A stretch of DNA of 64,000 nt from Variovorax ginsengisoli (GCF_006438845.1 NZ_RCZJ01000002.1:323145-387144), one strand, 5' to 3'. Counted from the stretch's first letter, positions 10,429-20,337 are shown. Program-made: numbers and translations. Notes: a model not told the origin generated them from the letters alone.

Positions 10429-11964
10429 TCAGAAAGGCCGCGTGACGAGGCTGTAGATCGTCCGCACGCCGTTCAGGTAGTTGCCCATGCGCATGTTCTC
10501 GTTGCTCGCGTGCTGGTTGTTGTCGGCGTTGACCAGGGGAACGATGGCGAAGGGCACGCGCAGCGCTTCCACGATTTCTGCGGTCGGGACCGTGCCGCCC
10601 ATCATGCGAATGCGAACCGGCTCCGGCTTCATGCCGAATGCGTCGACCATCGACTGGTAGGCCCACTGCCCGACCGCCGAGTCGATCGGCGTGCCGGCGG
10701 CATCGGCACCTTCGCTCTGGTAGCTGAAGCTCGCGAGCTTGTCGTAGCGGGCGCGGTCGTCGTCGGTCGGCGCGCCGGACACCAGGTGGTAGCCCTGCTT
10801 GCGGATGTGGTCCTCGATGAGCTTGCCCAGGTACTTCGCTTCCGAATCGGGCGTGGTGCGCAGGTCGAGCTCGGCCACCGCGGTGTCGGGCACGATGTTC
10901 GCGACCTTGTCGCCCACCGCCGCCGACGCCATGCCTCGCACGTTGAGCGACGGGTACTGCATCGCTTCCTGGTAATTGGCGCCGACCTTGTCGGCCTTCG
11001 CGATGCCCAGGCGACGCTGCATCGCGCCTTCGTCGTCGGGCACGGCGGCCATGATCTTGCGCTCGGCATCGCCCAGCTTCACATGGTCGTAGTAGCCCGG
11101 CACCGTCACCCGGCCCTGCTCGTCCTTCATCGAGGCGAGCAGGGTCGCCAGGCGCTGCGCCGGGTTGGGCGAATAGTTGCCGTAGTGACCGCTGTGCAGC
11201 GCCACCTTGGCGCCGTACACCGTGAGCTTGGCCTGCGCCGCGCCGCGGTTACCGAAGATGAGCGTCGGCCGGTTGGTGGCGTGCATCGGACCGTCGTGGA
11301 TCACGATCGCGTCGGCACGTAGCAGGTCCTTGTTCGCCGACATCACCTTGCCGATCGACGGCGAGCCTTTTTCTTCCTCGCTGTCGAGCACGACCTTCAC
11401 GTTCACGCCCTGCGCGGCACCATTGGCCTTGAGCGCATCGATGGCGGAAAGGAACATCATGATCGGCGCCTTGTCGTCCGCCGACGACCGGCCGAACACA
11501 CGCCACTCCGGGTCGATCGGCCCACTGAACAGCGGCGCCGAATCGATCTCTTCCCAATCGCCGTTGGCGGCGCGGCGCTTGAGCACCGGCACCCAAGGGC
11601 TCTTCTGCGCCCACTGCGCCGGGATCACCGGCTGGCCGTCGAGGTGCATGTAGAACAACACGGTCTTGCGCTTCGGGTCGGCACCCGGCAGTTCAGCGAA
11701 CAGCATGGGCTTGCCGTCATTGGCCAGCTGCTGCGTCTTGAACCCACGCTTCTGGAAGGACGCTTCGAGGAACTCGACGTTCTTGCGCACGTCGGCCGGC
11801 ACGATCGCATCGTTGGGCAGTGCGAGCAGATCGAAGTACTCGCGGAAGTTGGCCTGTGCATATTGCGCGGCAGACGCCGCGGACAGCTCGGCAGCATGCG
11901 CGCCGAAACAGGTGGTCAGGGCCAAGGCGGCGGCAAGGTGAGGCAGGGGGTGAGGAATTTTCAT
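10429..11964 (-). CDS. Exported M20-family metallopeptidase
   Basis: A 511-residue dizinc peptidase with a Sec signal peptide (cleavage after about AHA, residue 23). Metal-site motifs are visible: YMHLDGQ (His/Asp), SSADDKAPI (bridging Asp), LDSEEEKGS (catalytic and ligand Glu) and a late NQHASNENM (His). M20 enzymes of this type cleave dipeptides or N-acyl amino acids in the periplasm. The ATG at 11964 is preferred because it starts the signal peptide directly; an in-frame ATG at 11979 would add five residues. Confidence 0.85.
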   Translation of the reverse strand: MKIPHPLPHLAAALALTTCFGAHAAELSAASAAQYAQANFREYFDLLALPNDAIVPADVRKNVEFLEASFQKRGFKTQQLANDGKPMLFAELPGADPKRKTVLFYMHLDGQPVIPAQWAQKSPWVPVLKRRAANGDWEEIDSAPLFSGPIDPEWRVFGRSSADDKAPIMMFLSAIDALKANGAAQGVNVKVVLDSEEEKGSPSIGKVMSANKDLLRADAIVIHDGPMHATNRPTLIFGNRGAAQAKLTVYGAKVALHSGHYGNYSPNPAQRLATLLASMKDEQGRVTVPGYYDHVKLGDAERKIMAAVPDDEGAMQRRLGIAKADKVGANYQEAMQYPSLNVRGMASAAVGDKVANIVPDTAVAELDLRTTPDSEAKYLGKLIEDHIRKQGYHLVSGAPTDDDRARYDKLASFSYQSEGADAAGTPIDSAVGQWAYQSMVDAFGMKPEPVRIRMMGGTVPTAEIVEALRVPFAIVPLVNADNNQHASNENMRMGNYLNGVRTIYSLVTRPF

Positions 11965-12062
11965 GGTAGCCCCGACCATAACGGTGCAGCGGCTTGGCGT
12001 GAAGTGCGCCTGCTTTCTCGACCTGGCCGAGCGCGGGTCGCTCACGGCCACACGGCCCCATC

Positions 12063-12530
12063 TCAGAGAAAGCGTTCGAGCAGTCGGCGCGAGCCGCGGT
12101 CCAGCGCCTGCACATCGGGGATGCGGAACTGCACGCCGTGCGCGCTCGCGATGAGCAGCGCACCGCCGTCGAGACGACGGATGTCTTCCTCGGCCTTGAG
12201 CACGAAGCTCGTTTCGCCGCGGTCGGTGCTCACCTGCCAGGTGCTGGGCACGCCGAAGCTCGACACCTTGTGCAGCTTCAGCAAGGTCGGCGCGAAGTCG
12301 CGCGCGGCCAATTCGGCGTCGAGCATCGCGCGCGCCGACGCCGGCACGTCGTCGACGCGATCGACCCACAGGCACTCGCGCCCGTCGGCGCCGACCAGCG
12401 ACAAACCTTCGTCGGGCGCGCTCAGCGGAAAGGCACGCACGGGCACGACGCCTTCATGGCGCTGGCCCTGCGCGTCGATCAGCACCAGACGGCCGAAAGC
12501 GTCGCGTTCGAGTTGGAAGTCGGCGTCCAT
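12063..12530 (-). CDS. DUF1854 protein of the cyanophycin locus
   Basis: A 155-residue soluble protein of the DUF1854 family, which in Burkholderiales occurs beside cyanophycin synthetase genes and an ABC transporter. Conserved elements include FQLERDAFGRLVLIDAQG and a late GVQFRIPDVQALD segment. The ATG shares one base with the stop of the ABC transporter gene (TGATG), a strong sign of translational coupling; a GTG at 12533 is the alternative start. The function is unknown; the pairing suggests it assists or regulates the transporter. Confidence 0.83.
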   Translation of the reverse strand: MDADFQLERDAFGRLVLIDAQGQRHEGVVPVRAFPLSAPDEGLSLVGADGRECLWVDRVDDVPASARAMLDAELAARDFAPTLLKLHKVSSFGVPSTWQVSTDRGETSFVLKAEEDIRRLDGGALLIASAHGVQFRIPDVQALDRGSRRLLERFL

Positions 12531-14797
12531 CACGCGTCTCCTGCGGGATGCGCCGCATGGTTGCTCAGGGCGACTGCGACGCCGGATCGTTCGGCCATGG
12601 CACCGTCGCTCGCTTCTTCATCGGCCTGCCGCAGCTGCGCCTGATAGAGCCGCCAGTACGCGCCCTCTTTCGCCATCAGCGCATCGTGCGGGCCGACCTC
12701 GACCACCTCGCCGCGGTCCATCACGACCAGCCGATCGGCCTTGCGCAGCGTCGACAGGCGGTGCGCAATCGCGATGGTGGTGCGGCCCTTCACCAGGTTG
12801 TCGAGCGCCTTCTGGATTTCCTTCTCGGTCTCGGTGTCGACCGCGGACGTGGCCTCGTCGAGGATCAGGATGCGCGGGTCGATCAAGAGCGCGCGCGCGA
12901 TGCTGATGCGCTGGCGCTCGCCGCCCGACAGGCCCTGCCCGCGCTCGCCCACCAGCGAGTCGTAGCCGTGCGGCAGGCGCAGGATGAAGTCGTGCGCATG
13001 CGCGGCGCGGGCAGCAGCAACGACCTCGGCGCGCGTGGCGTCGGGCTTGCCGTAGGCGATGTTCTGCGCGATGGTGCCGAAGAACAGGAAGGGCTCCTGC
13101 AGCACCAGCCCGACGTGGCGCCGGTAGTCGGCCACGGCGAACCGGCGAATGTCGGTGCCGTCGACCTGGATCGATCCGTCGGTCACGTCGTAGAAGCGGC
13201 AGATCAGGTTGACCAGCGTGCTCTTGCCCGAGCCGCTGTGGCCGACCAGGCCGATCATCTCGCCGGGCTCGATCGCCAGATCGAGGTTGCGGATGACCGC
13301 GCGCGAGCCGTAGCGAAAGCCCACGTCCTTCATCGCGATGCGGCCGGTGACCTGCGCGAGGCTCACGGGGTTCGCCGGCTCGGGCACGTTGCTCACGTGG
13401 TCGAGGATGTCGAAGATCCGCTTGGCACCGGCCGCGGCCTTCTGCGTGACCGACACGATGCGGCTCATCGAATCGAGCCGCGTGTAGAAGCGCCCGATGT
13501 AGGCAATGAAGGCCGTCAGCACACCGACCGTGATGCGCCCACGCGCCACCTGCCAGATGCCGAAACCCCAGACCACCAGCAGGCCAATCTCGGTGAGCAG
13601 CGACACGCTCGGCGTGAAGAGCGACCAGGTCTTGTTGAGCTTGTCGTTGACCTGCAGGTTGTAGGCGTTGGCGCCATGGAAGCGGTTGGCCTCGCGCTTT
13701 TCCTGCGCAAAGGCCTTGACCACGCGAATGCCGGGGATGGTGTCGGCCAGCACGTTGGTCACTTCGCTCCACACGCGGTCGATCTTCTCGAAGCCGGTGC
13801 GCAGGCGGTCGCGCACGACGTGGATCATCCAGGCGATGAAGGGCAGCGGCACCAGCGTGACGACCGCCAGCAGCGGGTTGATGGAGACGAGGATGACGGC
13901 CGTCATCACGATCATCAGCACGTCGGTCAGGAAGTCGAGCGCGTGCAACGACAGGAAGACGTTGATGCGGTCGGTTTCCGATCCGATGCGCGACATCAGG
14001 TCGCCGGTGCGCTTGCCGCCGAAGTAGTCGAGCGGCAGCGTCAGCAGGTGTTCGTAGGTGGTGGTGCGCAGGTCGGCACCGATGCGTTCGGACACCAGCG
14101 CCAGCAAATAGGTGCGCGCCCAGCCAAGGCCCCATCCGGTGAGCGCAGCGGCCAGCAGCGCCGCGAGGAACATCGCGACCTTGCCAATGGGAATCTGCTG
14201 GCCGTTCTGGAACGGAATCAGGATGTCGTCCATCAGCGGGATGGTCAGGTACGGCGGCACCAGCGTGGCCGCGGTGGAGGCCAGCGTGAGCAGGAAGCCG
14301 GCGAGCAGCTGCTTGCGGTAGGGCTTGGCGAAGCGGCCGAGGCGCAGCAGCACCCAAGTCGAGGGCGGCGCCTGCGTTTCGGGCTCCAGCCCCAAGTCGT
14401 CGCCCTCGGCAGCGCCGCCGGCTGCCGGAACGGCGCGCTGGTCGAACAGCTTCATCAGGCGCAGCGCGGCGGGCTGCTGGGCCAGCGTGTAGCGCCAACG
14501 GGCCAGCCGGCCAGAACCACCGACCAAATCGAGCGTGCCGACGCCGGCATGGTCGTTCATATGCAGTTGCAACTCTGGCGCTGCGAGCGCCCACTCCTGC
14601 CAGAGGCCTTCGGCGGTGCGCCCCAGCAAGCGCCGGTCGGTCAGTGCGAGCAGGCCATCGGCAAAGTGAAGTTGCCCGTCGAGGTCAACCGGGACGACGG
14701 CCAGAACGTTTTCCGCGACTGTGAGCCGGCTTTCCAACGCGTTGGAGGCCGTCTCCGCTTCGCCCTCCCGGGTGCCGACTGGATCGTGATGTTGCAT
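12530..14797 (-). CDS. Cyanophycin-locus ABC transporter (exporter-type, N-terminal extension)
   Basis: A 755-residue ABC exporter-type half-transporter. About 180 residues of soluble N-terminal extension (ADGLLALTDRRLLGR suggests a PH-like fold) precede six membrane segments (about residues 185-460) and an ATPase domain with Walker A GHSGSGKST, signature LSGGERQRISIARALL, Walker B ILILDEATSAVD and a His switch IAHRLST. It is divergent from the cyanophycin synthetase genes and translationally coupled to DUF1854. A role in moving a substrate or product of cyanophycin metabolism is inferred from location. The ATG at 14797 was chosen because longer versions run into the synthetase upstream region. 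Confidence 0.85.
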   Translation of the reverse strand: MQHHDPVGTREGEAETASNALESRLTVAENVLAVVPVDLDGQLHFADGLLALTDRRLLGRTAEGLWQEWALAAPELQLHMNDHAGVGTLDLVGGSGRLARWRYTLAQQPAALRLMKLFDQRAVPAAGGAAEGDDLGLEPETQAPPSTWVLLRLGRFAKPYRKQLLAGFLLTLASTAATLVPPYLTIPLMDDILIPFQNGQQIPIGKVAMFLAALLAAALTGWGLGWARTYLLALVSERIGADLRTTTYEHLLTLPLDYFGGKRTGDLMSRIGSETDRINVFLSLHALDFLTDVLMIVMTAVILVSINPLLAVVTLVPLPFIAWMIHVVRDRLRTGFEKIDRVWSEVTNVLADTIPGIRVVKAFAQEKREANRFHGANAYNLQVNDKLNKTWSLFTPSVSLLTEIGLLVVWGFGIWQVARGRITVGVLTAFIAYIGRFYTRLDSMSRIVSVTQKAAAGAKRIFDILDHVSNVPEPANPVSLAQVTGRIAMKDVGFRYGSRAVIRNLDLAIEPGEMIGLVGHSGSGKSTLVNLICRFYDVTDGSIQVDGTDIRRFAVADYRRHVGLVLQEPFLFFGTIAQNIAYGKPDATRAEVVAAARAAHAHDFILRLPHGYDSLVGERGQGLSGGERQRISIARALLIDPRILILDEATSAVDTETEKEIQKALDNLVKGRTTIAIAHRLSTLRKADRLVVMDRGEVVEVGPHDALMAKEGAYWRLYQAQLRQADEEASDGAMAERSGVAVALSNHAAHPAGDA

Positions 14798-14924
14798 TGT
14801 GTTTCTGTGTCTCTGACCCGCTGCGGGCCGCATGAAGGCTCCCACCGGGCGCCGATTCTGATCCATCGCCATGGGCGCGCGTGAAGGCGCCCGCGTGCTC
14901 GGCCCAAGCACCACGAACGTTTCC
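14798..14924. promoter_or_regulatory. Divergent control region of the cyanophycin locus
   Basis: These 127 bases separate the divergent ABC transporter and cyanophycin synthetase genes and must hold both promoters. The sequence is GC-rich with no clear sigma-70 hexamers that I can defend. An in-frame ATG at 14871 would extend the synthetase by 18 residues into this region. Confidence 0.4.
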
Positions 14925-17177
14925 ATGACCCGTTTCGACGACATCCGCCTGCTGCGGACGCGCTATCTGCGCGGCCCCAACCTCTGGACCTACCGACCGG
15001 TGCTCGAAGTCTGGCTCGACCTCGGCCGGCTCGAGGACTTTCCGTCCAACCTGATCCCCGGCTTCACCGATCGCCTGACCGCCCTGCTGCCCGCGCTGAT
15101 CGAGCACCACTGCGGCGTCGGCGAGCGCGGCGGCTTCATCCAGCGCCTGAACGAGGGCACCTGGGCCGGCCATGTGCTGGAACACGTCGTGATCGAACTG
15201 CTCAACTTGGCCGGCATGCCGACAGGCTTCGGGCAGACGCGCAGCACGTCGACGCACGCGGTGTACCGCATGGTTTTCCGTGCCCGCGACGAGCAGGTTG
15301 CGCGCGCCGCGCTGGCAGAGGGCCATCGCCTGCTGATGGCTGCCATCAACGACACGCCCTTCGACGCGGCCGAAGTGCAGCGCGCCGTCGACGCCGTCAA
15401 GGCCAAGGTCGAAGACTGCTACCTCGGTCCGAGCACCGCATGCATCGTGGGTGCCGCCACCGACCGCGGCATCCCGCACCTGCGCCTGAACAGCGGCAAT
15501 CTGGTGCAGCTGGGCTACGGCGCGGCGCAACAGCGCATCTGGACCGCCGAGACCGACCACACCAGCGCCATTGGCGAATCGATCGCCAGCGACAAGGAGC
15601 TGACCAAGTCGCTGCTCCTGAGCTGCGGCGTGCCGGTGCCCGAGGGCCAGGTCGTCGAGAGCGCCGAAGCGGCCTGGGACGCGGCCGAAGACATCGGCCT
15701 GCCGGTGGTCGTGAAGCCGTCGGACGCCAACCACGGCCGTGGCGTGTCGCTCGAACTGACGACGCGTGAAGAAGTGATGGCCGCGTTCGACGTGGCCGAG
15801 CCCGAGGGCAGCGACGTGATGGTCGAGCGCTTCGTGCGCGGCCACGAGCACCGCCTGCTGGTGGTCGGCGGCCAGGTCGTGGCGGCCGCGCGCGGCGACG
15901 TCATCACCGTGACGGGCGATGGCATCTGCACCGTGGCAACCCTGATCGACAGCCAGCTCAACAGCGACCCGCGCCGCGGCGCCGAAGAAGAATTTCCGCT
16001 CGACGTGATCGATCTTGCGACCGACGCCAAGCTGCAGCTCGAGCTCAAGCGCCAGGGCTTCGACGGCCTTTCGGTGCCAGTCAAGGGCCAGGTCGTGACG
16101 ATCCAGCGCAACGGCAACCTGAGCGTGGACTGCACCGACCAGGTCCACCCCGACGTGGCGCACGCCGCGGTGCTGGCTGCGCGCATCGTCGGCCTCGACA
16201 TCGCCGGCATCGACCTGGTGGCCGAGGACATTTCGCGGCCCCTCGCGGCACAGCGCGGTGCCATCGTCGAAGTCAACGCCGGCCCCGGCCTGCTGATGCA
16301 CCTGAAGCCGGCCGTCGGCTCGCCGCGCCCCGTGGGCCGCGCGATCTGCGACCACCTGTTTCCCGATGCGGACGGCGCCGAGCTGGCCGGCCGCATTCCG
16401 GTGGTCGGCGTGGCAGGCTCGCAGGACACCGCCGTGCTCGCACGCCTGGTCGCTTGGCTCACCGGGCTGGGCGGGCGTCACACCGGTCTGGCCTGCGCCG
16501 ACGGCCTGTTCCTCGAACGCCGCCGCGTCGACGCGCGTCCCAGCGCACATTGGGAAGCCGGCCATCGCTTGCTGGTCAATCGGGCGGTCGAAGCGGTGGT
16601 CATCGAGAACGGTGCCGCGTCGATCCTGCGCGACGGGCTGGCCTACGACCGCTGCCAGGTCGGCATCGTGACCGACCTCGACGGCGCCGAATCGCTCGCC
16701 GAGTTCGACGTCAGCGAGAGCGACCAGATGGTGAAGGTGCTGCGCACGCAAGTCGACGTCGTGCTGCCCGAAGGCACCGCCGTGCTCAACGCCGCGGACC
16801 CGCGCGTGGCCGGCCTGGCGCCTTTGTGCGACGGCGCCGTGATCCTCTACGCCAGCGACGCGCAAGCCGAGGCTCTGCTGCCGCATCGCGAGGCCGGCGG
16901 CAAGGCCGTGCTGATCCGCCAGGACCGCGTGGTGCTGGCCAACGGCAGCAGCGAATCGTTCCTGCCCGGGCTGGGCCGACTTACTGTCTGGCGTGCGTCG
17001 CATGGCGGCGTGAGTCTCGACGTGCTGCTGGCCGCCGTCGCGGCCGGCTGGGCACTGGGCATTCCGCTCAACCTGATCGGTGCCGGCGCCGAAGCTTTCG
17101 AATCGGACCTGCAGGCGGCGCTCGCGTCGCTGCAGTTGTCGCAGAGCGTGCCCTCGGCCGAACCCCAACTCGCCTGA
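14925..17177 (+). CDS. Cyanophycin synthetase paralogue with degenerate Mur-ligase domain
   Basis: A 750-residue cyanophycin synthetase homologue. The N-terminal domain (1-160) and the ATP-grasp domain (about 205-480; DKELTKSLLLSCGVPVPEG, VVVKPSDANHGRGVS, GAIVEVNAGPGLLMH) look intact. The Mur-ligase-like part does not: the P-loop expected as GTNGKTT reads GSQDTAV (residues 498-504), losing the nucleotide-binding Lys, and the C-terminal Mur subdomain is missing, about 110 residues shorter than the neighbour. This resembles CphA2-type enzymes, which lack the Mur active site and polymerise beta-Asp-Arg dipeptides; that activity is inferred. The ATG at 14925 is chosen over one at 14871 because the family starts at this point. 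Confidence 0.88.
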   Translation: MTRFDDIRLLRTRYLRGPNLWTYRPVLEVWLDLGRLEDFPSNLIPGFTDRLTALLPALIEHHCGVGERGGFIQRLNEGTWAGHVLEHVVIELLNLAGMPTGFGQTRSTSTHAVYRMVFRARDEQVARAALAEGHRLLMAAINDTPFDAAEVQRAVDAVKAKVEDCYLGPSTACIVGAATDRGIPHLRLNSGNLVQLGYGAAQQRIWTAETDHTSAIGESIASDKELTKSLLLSCGVPVPEGQVVESAEAAWDAAEDIGLPVVVKPSDANHGRGVSLELTTREEVMAAFDVAEPEGSDVMVERFVRGHEHRLLVVGGQVVAAARGDVITVTGDGICTVATLIDSQLNSDPRRGAEEEFPLDVIDLATDAKLQLELKRQGFDGLSVPVKGQVVTIQRNGNLSVDCTDQVHPDVAHAAVLAARIVGLDIAGIDLVAEDISRPLAAQRGAIVEVNAGPGLLMHLKPAVGSPRPVGRAICDHLFPDADGAELAGRIPVVGVAGSQDTAVLARLVAWLTGLGGRHTGLACADGLFLERRRVDARPSAHWEAGHRLLVNRAVEAVVIENGAASILRDGLAYDRCQVGIVTDLDGAESLAEFDVSESDQMVKVLRTQVDVVLPEGTAVLNAADPRVAGLAPLCDGAVILYASDAQAEALLPHREAGGKAVLIRQDRVVLANGSSESFLPGLGRLTVWRASHGGVSLDVLLAAVAAGWALGIPLNLIGAGAEAFESDLQAALASLQLSQSVPSAEPQLA

Positions 17178-17215
17178 ATTCGACGGCCCTCGATGGCCGC
17201 AGAGGTTTCACCACC

Positions 17216-19807
17216 ATGGAAGTCACCCGCATCCGCGCTTTGCGCGGACCCAATCTCTGGAGCCGGCACACGGCCATCGAAGCGATCGTCGCCTGCCACG
17301 GTGCCGAGAACGCCATCGAGCAGCTGTCCGGTTTCGAGGCGCGCCTGCGCGCCCTGTTCCCGACGATCGGCGAACTGCATCCGATGGTGCTGGGCCAGCC
17401 GCTCGCGCTGGCGCACGTGCTCGAGAACGCGGCGCTTGCGCTGCAGGCGCACAGCGGCTGCAGCGTGATCTTCGGGCGTACCACGCGCACGCTGGAAGAC
17501 GGTGTCTACCAGGTCGTCGTGCAGTACTGCGAAGAGGCTGTGGGTCGCCGCGCGGTCGAACTGGCCGCCACGCTGATCGACGCCGCCCTGAACGACAGCA
17601 CCTTCGATGCGCAAGCCGCCTTCGTGGAACTGCGCGACCTCGACGAGTCCGAGCGTCTCGGCCCCAGCACTGGCTCGATCGTCGATGCGGCGGTGGCGCG
17701 CGGCATTCCATACCGCCGTCTCACGCGCGGCAGCCTGGTGCAGTTCGGCTGGGGCTCGCGCCAGCGCCGCATCCAGGCCGCCGAGGTCGACAGCACCAGC
17801 GGCGTGGCCGAAGCCATCGCGCAGGACAAGGAACTCACCAAGCAATTGCTCAACGCGGCCGGCGTGCCGGTGCCGCTGGGCCGGCCGGTGCACGACATCG
17901 AAGACGCCTGGGCGGCCGCGATGGAGATCGGCCTGCCCGTGGTGGTGAAGCCGCAGGACGGCAACCAGGGCAAGGGCGTGACGGTCAACATCGTGACACG
18001 CGAGCAGCTCGCCGCCGCCTTCGATTCCGCCGCGACCTACGGCGAAGTGATGGTCGAGAAGTTTCTGCCCGGTTTCGACTACCGCCTGCTGGTGGTGGGC
18101 GACCGGCTGGTGGCTGCGGCCCGGCGTGATCCGCCGCAGGTGATCGGCGACGGCGCGAGCTCCGTGCGCCAGCTGGTCGACACGGTCAACCTCGACCCGC
18201 GCCGCGGCGAAGGCCATGCCACGTCGCTCACCAAGATCCGGCTCGACGACATCGCTGTAGGCCGGCTCGAGGCGCAAAGTTTGACGCCCGACAGCGTGCC
18301 CTCGCGCGGCCAACGCGTCGTGCTGCGCAACAACGCCAACCTCTCGACCGGCGGCACCGCCACCGACGTCACCGACACGGTGCACCCCGAAGTCGCGGCG
18401 CGCGCCGTCGATGCGGCACAGATGGTGGGGCTTCACATCTGCGGCGTCGACATGGTTTGCGAGAACGTGCTGCGTCCGCTCGAGGAGCAGCATGGCGGCG
18501 TGGTGGAAGTCAACGCGGCCCCTGGCCTGCGCATGCACATCTCGCCCTCCTTCGGCCGCGGCCGCGCGGTCGGCGAAGCGGTGATGGACACGCTGTACGC
18601 GCACGGGGACGACGGCCGCATCCCCGTGGTCGCAGTCACCGGCACCAACGGCAAGACCACCACCGCGCGCCTGATCAACCACATCCTGGCCTCCAGCGGC
18701 CTGCGCACCGGCATGACCAACACCGACGGCGTGTGGGTCGACGGTCGGCAAACCGACAGCGGCGACTGCAGCGGCCCCAAGAGCGCGCGCAACGTGCTGC
18801 TGCACCCCGACGTCGATGCGGCCGTTTTCGAAGTGGCGCGTGGCGGCGTGCTGCGCGAAGGCCTGGGTTTCGACCGCTGCCAAGTGGCGGTGGTCACCAA
18901 TATCGGCAGCGGCGATCACCTGGGGCTGAACTACATCACCACGGTGGAAGATCTCGCGGTGCTCAAGCGCGTGATCGTGCGCAACGTGGCCGACAGCGGC
19001 TACGCGGTGCTCAACGCCGCCGACCCGAACGTCGCAGCGATGGCCGCCGGCTGCCCGGGCAGCGTGATCTTCTTCAGTGCCGATCGCCAGCATCCGGTGA
19101 TGGCCACGCACCGCGCGCAAGGCAAGCGCACCGTCCACATCGACGGCGACACGCTGGTCGCCGCCGAGGGCTCATGGCGCGAGCGCGTGCTGCTGCGCGA
19201 CGTGCCGATCACCCGCAACGGCACGCTGCCTTTCCAGGTCGAGAACGTGATGGCCGCGACCGCAGCGGCATGGGCCGTCGGGCTCGATTGGGACACCATC
19301 CGCAGCGGCCTGTCGAGCTTCATGAACGACGCAGCGGGCGTGCCGGGCCGCTTCAACGTCATGGCTTACCGCGGCGCCACGGTGATTGCCGACTACGGCC
19401 ACAACACCGACGCGATGAAGGCGCTGGTGGCGGCGGTCGACACGCTGCCCGCGCGCAAACGATCGGTGGTGATCAGCGGTGCCGGCGACAGGCGCGACTG
19501 CGACATCCGCGACCAGACCGCGATCCTGGGCGAGGCCTTCGACGACGTGATCCTCTACCAGGACGCGGCCCAGCGCGGTCGTGCCGACGGCGAGGTCATG
19601 GCGCTGCTGCGCCAGGGCCTGCAGGGCGCTCGGCGGACCCGGCACATCGAAGAAATCCGCGGCGAGTTCGTCGCCATCGATCGCGCGCTGGCGCGACTCG
19701 AACCCGGGGATCTGGCGCTGATTCTGGTGGACCAGGTCGACGAGGCGCTGGCGCATCTCGCGCACTGCATCGCCAACGAACGCCTGACCGAGACGACGCC
19801 GGAATAG
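17216..19807 (+). CDS. cphA: Cyanophycin synthetase CphA
   Basis: A full-length 863-residue cyanophycin synthetase, which builds the poly-Asp backbone and attaches Arg side chains with ATP. The ATP-grasp domain adds Asp (VVVKPQDGNQGKGVT, VVEVNAAPGLRMH) and the Mur-ligase-like domain adds Arg (GTNGKTTT P-loop at 476-483, VFEVARGGVLREG, VIADYGHNTDAMK, SGAGDRRD). All key motifs of both active sites are intact, unlike in the paralogue 38 bases upstream, with which it likely forms an operon. No cyanophycinase or isoaspartyl dipeptidase gene is in this window, so degradation is encoded elsewhere. Confidence 0.95.
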   Translation: MEVTRIRALRGPNLWSRHTAIEAIVACHGAENAIEQLSGFEARLRALFPTIGELHPMVLGQPLALAHVLENAALALQAHSGCSVIFGRTTRTLEDGVYQVVVQYCEEAVGRRAVELAATLIDAALNDSTFDAQAAFVELRDLDESERLGPSTGSIVDAAVARGIPYRRLTRGSLVQFGWGSRQRRIQAAEVDSTSGVAEAIAQDKELTKQLLNAAGVPVPLGRPVHDIEDAWAAAMEIGLPVVVKPQDGNQGKGVTVNIVTREQLAAAFDSAATYGEVMVEKFLPGFDYRLLVVGDRLVAAARRDPPQVIGDGASSVRQLVDTVNLDPRRGEGHATSLTKIRLDDIAVGRLEAQSLTPDSVPSRGQRVVLRNNANLSTGGTATDVTDTVHPEVAARAVDAAQMVGLHICGVDMVCENVLRPLEEQHGGVVEVNAAPGLRMHISPSFGRGRAVGEAVMDTLYAHGDDGRIPVVAVTGTNGKTTTARLINHILASSGLRTGMTNTDGVWVDGRQTDSGDCSGPKSARNVLLHPDVDAAVFEVARGGVLREGLGFDRCQVAVVTNIGSGDHLGLNYITTVEDLAVLKRVIVRNVADSGYAVLNAADPNVAAMAAGCPGSVIFFSADRQHPVMATHRAQGKRTVHIDGDTLVAAEGSWRERVLLRDVPITRNGTLPFQVENVMAATAAAWAVGLDWDTIRSGLSSFMNDAAGVPGRFNVMAYRGATVIADYGHNTDAMKALVAAVDTLPARKRSVVISGAGDRRDCDIRDQTAILGEAFDDVILYQDAAQRGRADGEVMALLRQGLQGARRTRHIEEIRGEFVAIDRALARLEPGDLALILVDQVDEALAHLAHCIANERLTETTPE

Positions 19808-19890
19808 ACATCGTCCGGCATGGCGGGCCGGCATCAGGTCCTAGGGTTGCGACGTTTTCAACGATCAGCAACCACCACCTCCGAGGACGC

Positions 19891-20166
19891 ATGTCATTTT
19901 TTTCTGCCGAATGGCTGGACATCGTCCAGTGGCCCGCCATGGTTGCTTCGCTGGGGGCGGCGTGGTTGATGGGCTCGAACGCCAAGCAGCGCCGCAATGT
20001 CGGCTTCTGGGTTTACCTGGCAAGCAACGCGTTGTGGGTGGCATGGGGCCTGCATACGCAGGCCTGGGCGCTGATCGCGCTGCAGGCGGGGCTTGCCGGC
20101 ATGAACGTCCGGGGCCTGTTCAAGACCCAGGACCCGGCCGCCGACGGCGAGCGCAAGGCCGCCTGA
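19891..20166 (+). CDS. Small two-helix membrane protein
   Basis: A 91-residue protein with two predicted membrane segments (about residues 13-30 and 38-72, rich in Ala, Trp and Leu) and a charged C-terminal tail. The ATG at 19891 is preceded by a GAGGA ribosome-binding sequence. It lies 83 bases after cphA on the same strand. The pattern resembles small inner-membrane proteins annotated only as hypothetical in related genomes; no function can be read from the sequence. Confidence 0.72.
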   Translation: MSFFSAEWLDIVQWPAMVASLGAAWLMGSNAKQRRNVGFWVYLASNALWVAWGLHTQAWALIALQAGLAGMNVRGLFKTQDPAADGERKAA

Positions 20167-20290
20167 AAGACCTGTCCCACACCGATTGGCGGCAGCCGGC
20201 GCCCTGATTCGCCATGCCGTCCCGCAGACCCGCCGTCGAGATCGTGCAGATTCGCTTAGCAGAAGCGCTGCGGTACGCAGACCCCGAACG

Positions 20291-20310
20291 GTCACAGCGT
20301 ACGCCGTGAC
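20291..20310. promoter_or_regulatory. 20-bp near-perfect palindrome (candidate operator)
   Basis: The sequence has outer arms GTCAC/GTGAC around a self-complementary GCGTACGC core, with a single mismatched pair. It is followed at once by a second GTGAC. It ends 27 bases before the ATG of the downstream secreted-protein gene, so a dimeric regulator could bind here and control it. The site is seen directly; the binding protein is unknown. Confidence 0.45.
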
Positions 20311-20337
20311 GTGACATTCAATCCAAGGAGCATTTTC

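Noticed and set aside
12548..14884. Long frame antisense to the cyanophycin ABC transporter
   Set aside because: Its composition is typical of a reverse-strand shadow, while the opposite frame carries all ABC motifs.
20167..20337. tRNA or small RNA gene in the gap after the membrane protein
   Set aside because: No T-loop sequence or cloverleaf could be seen; the only clear element is the palindrome at 20291.
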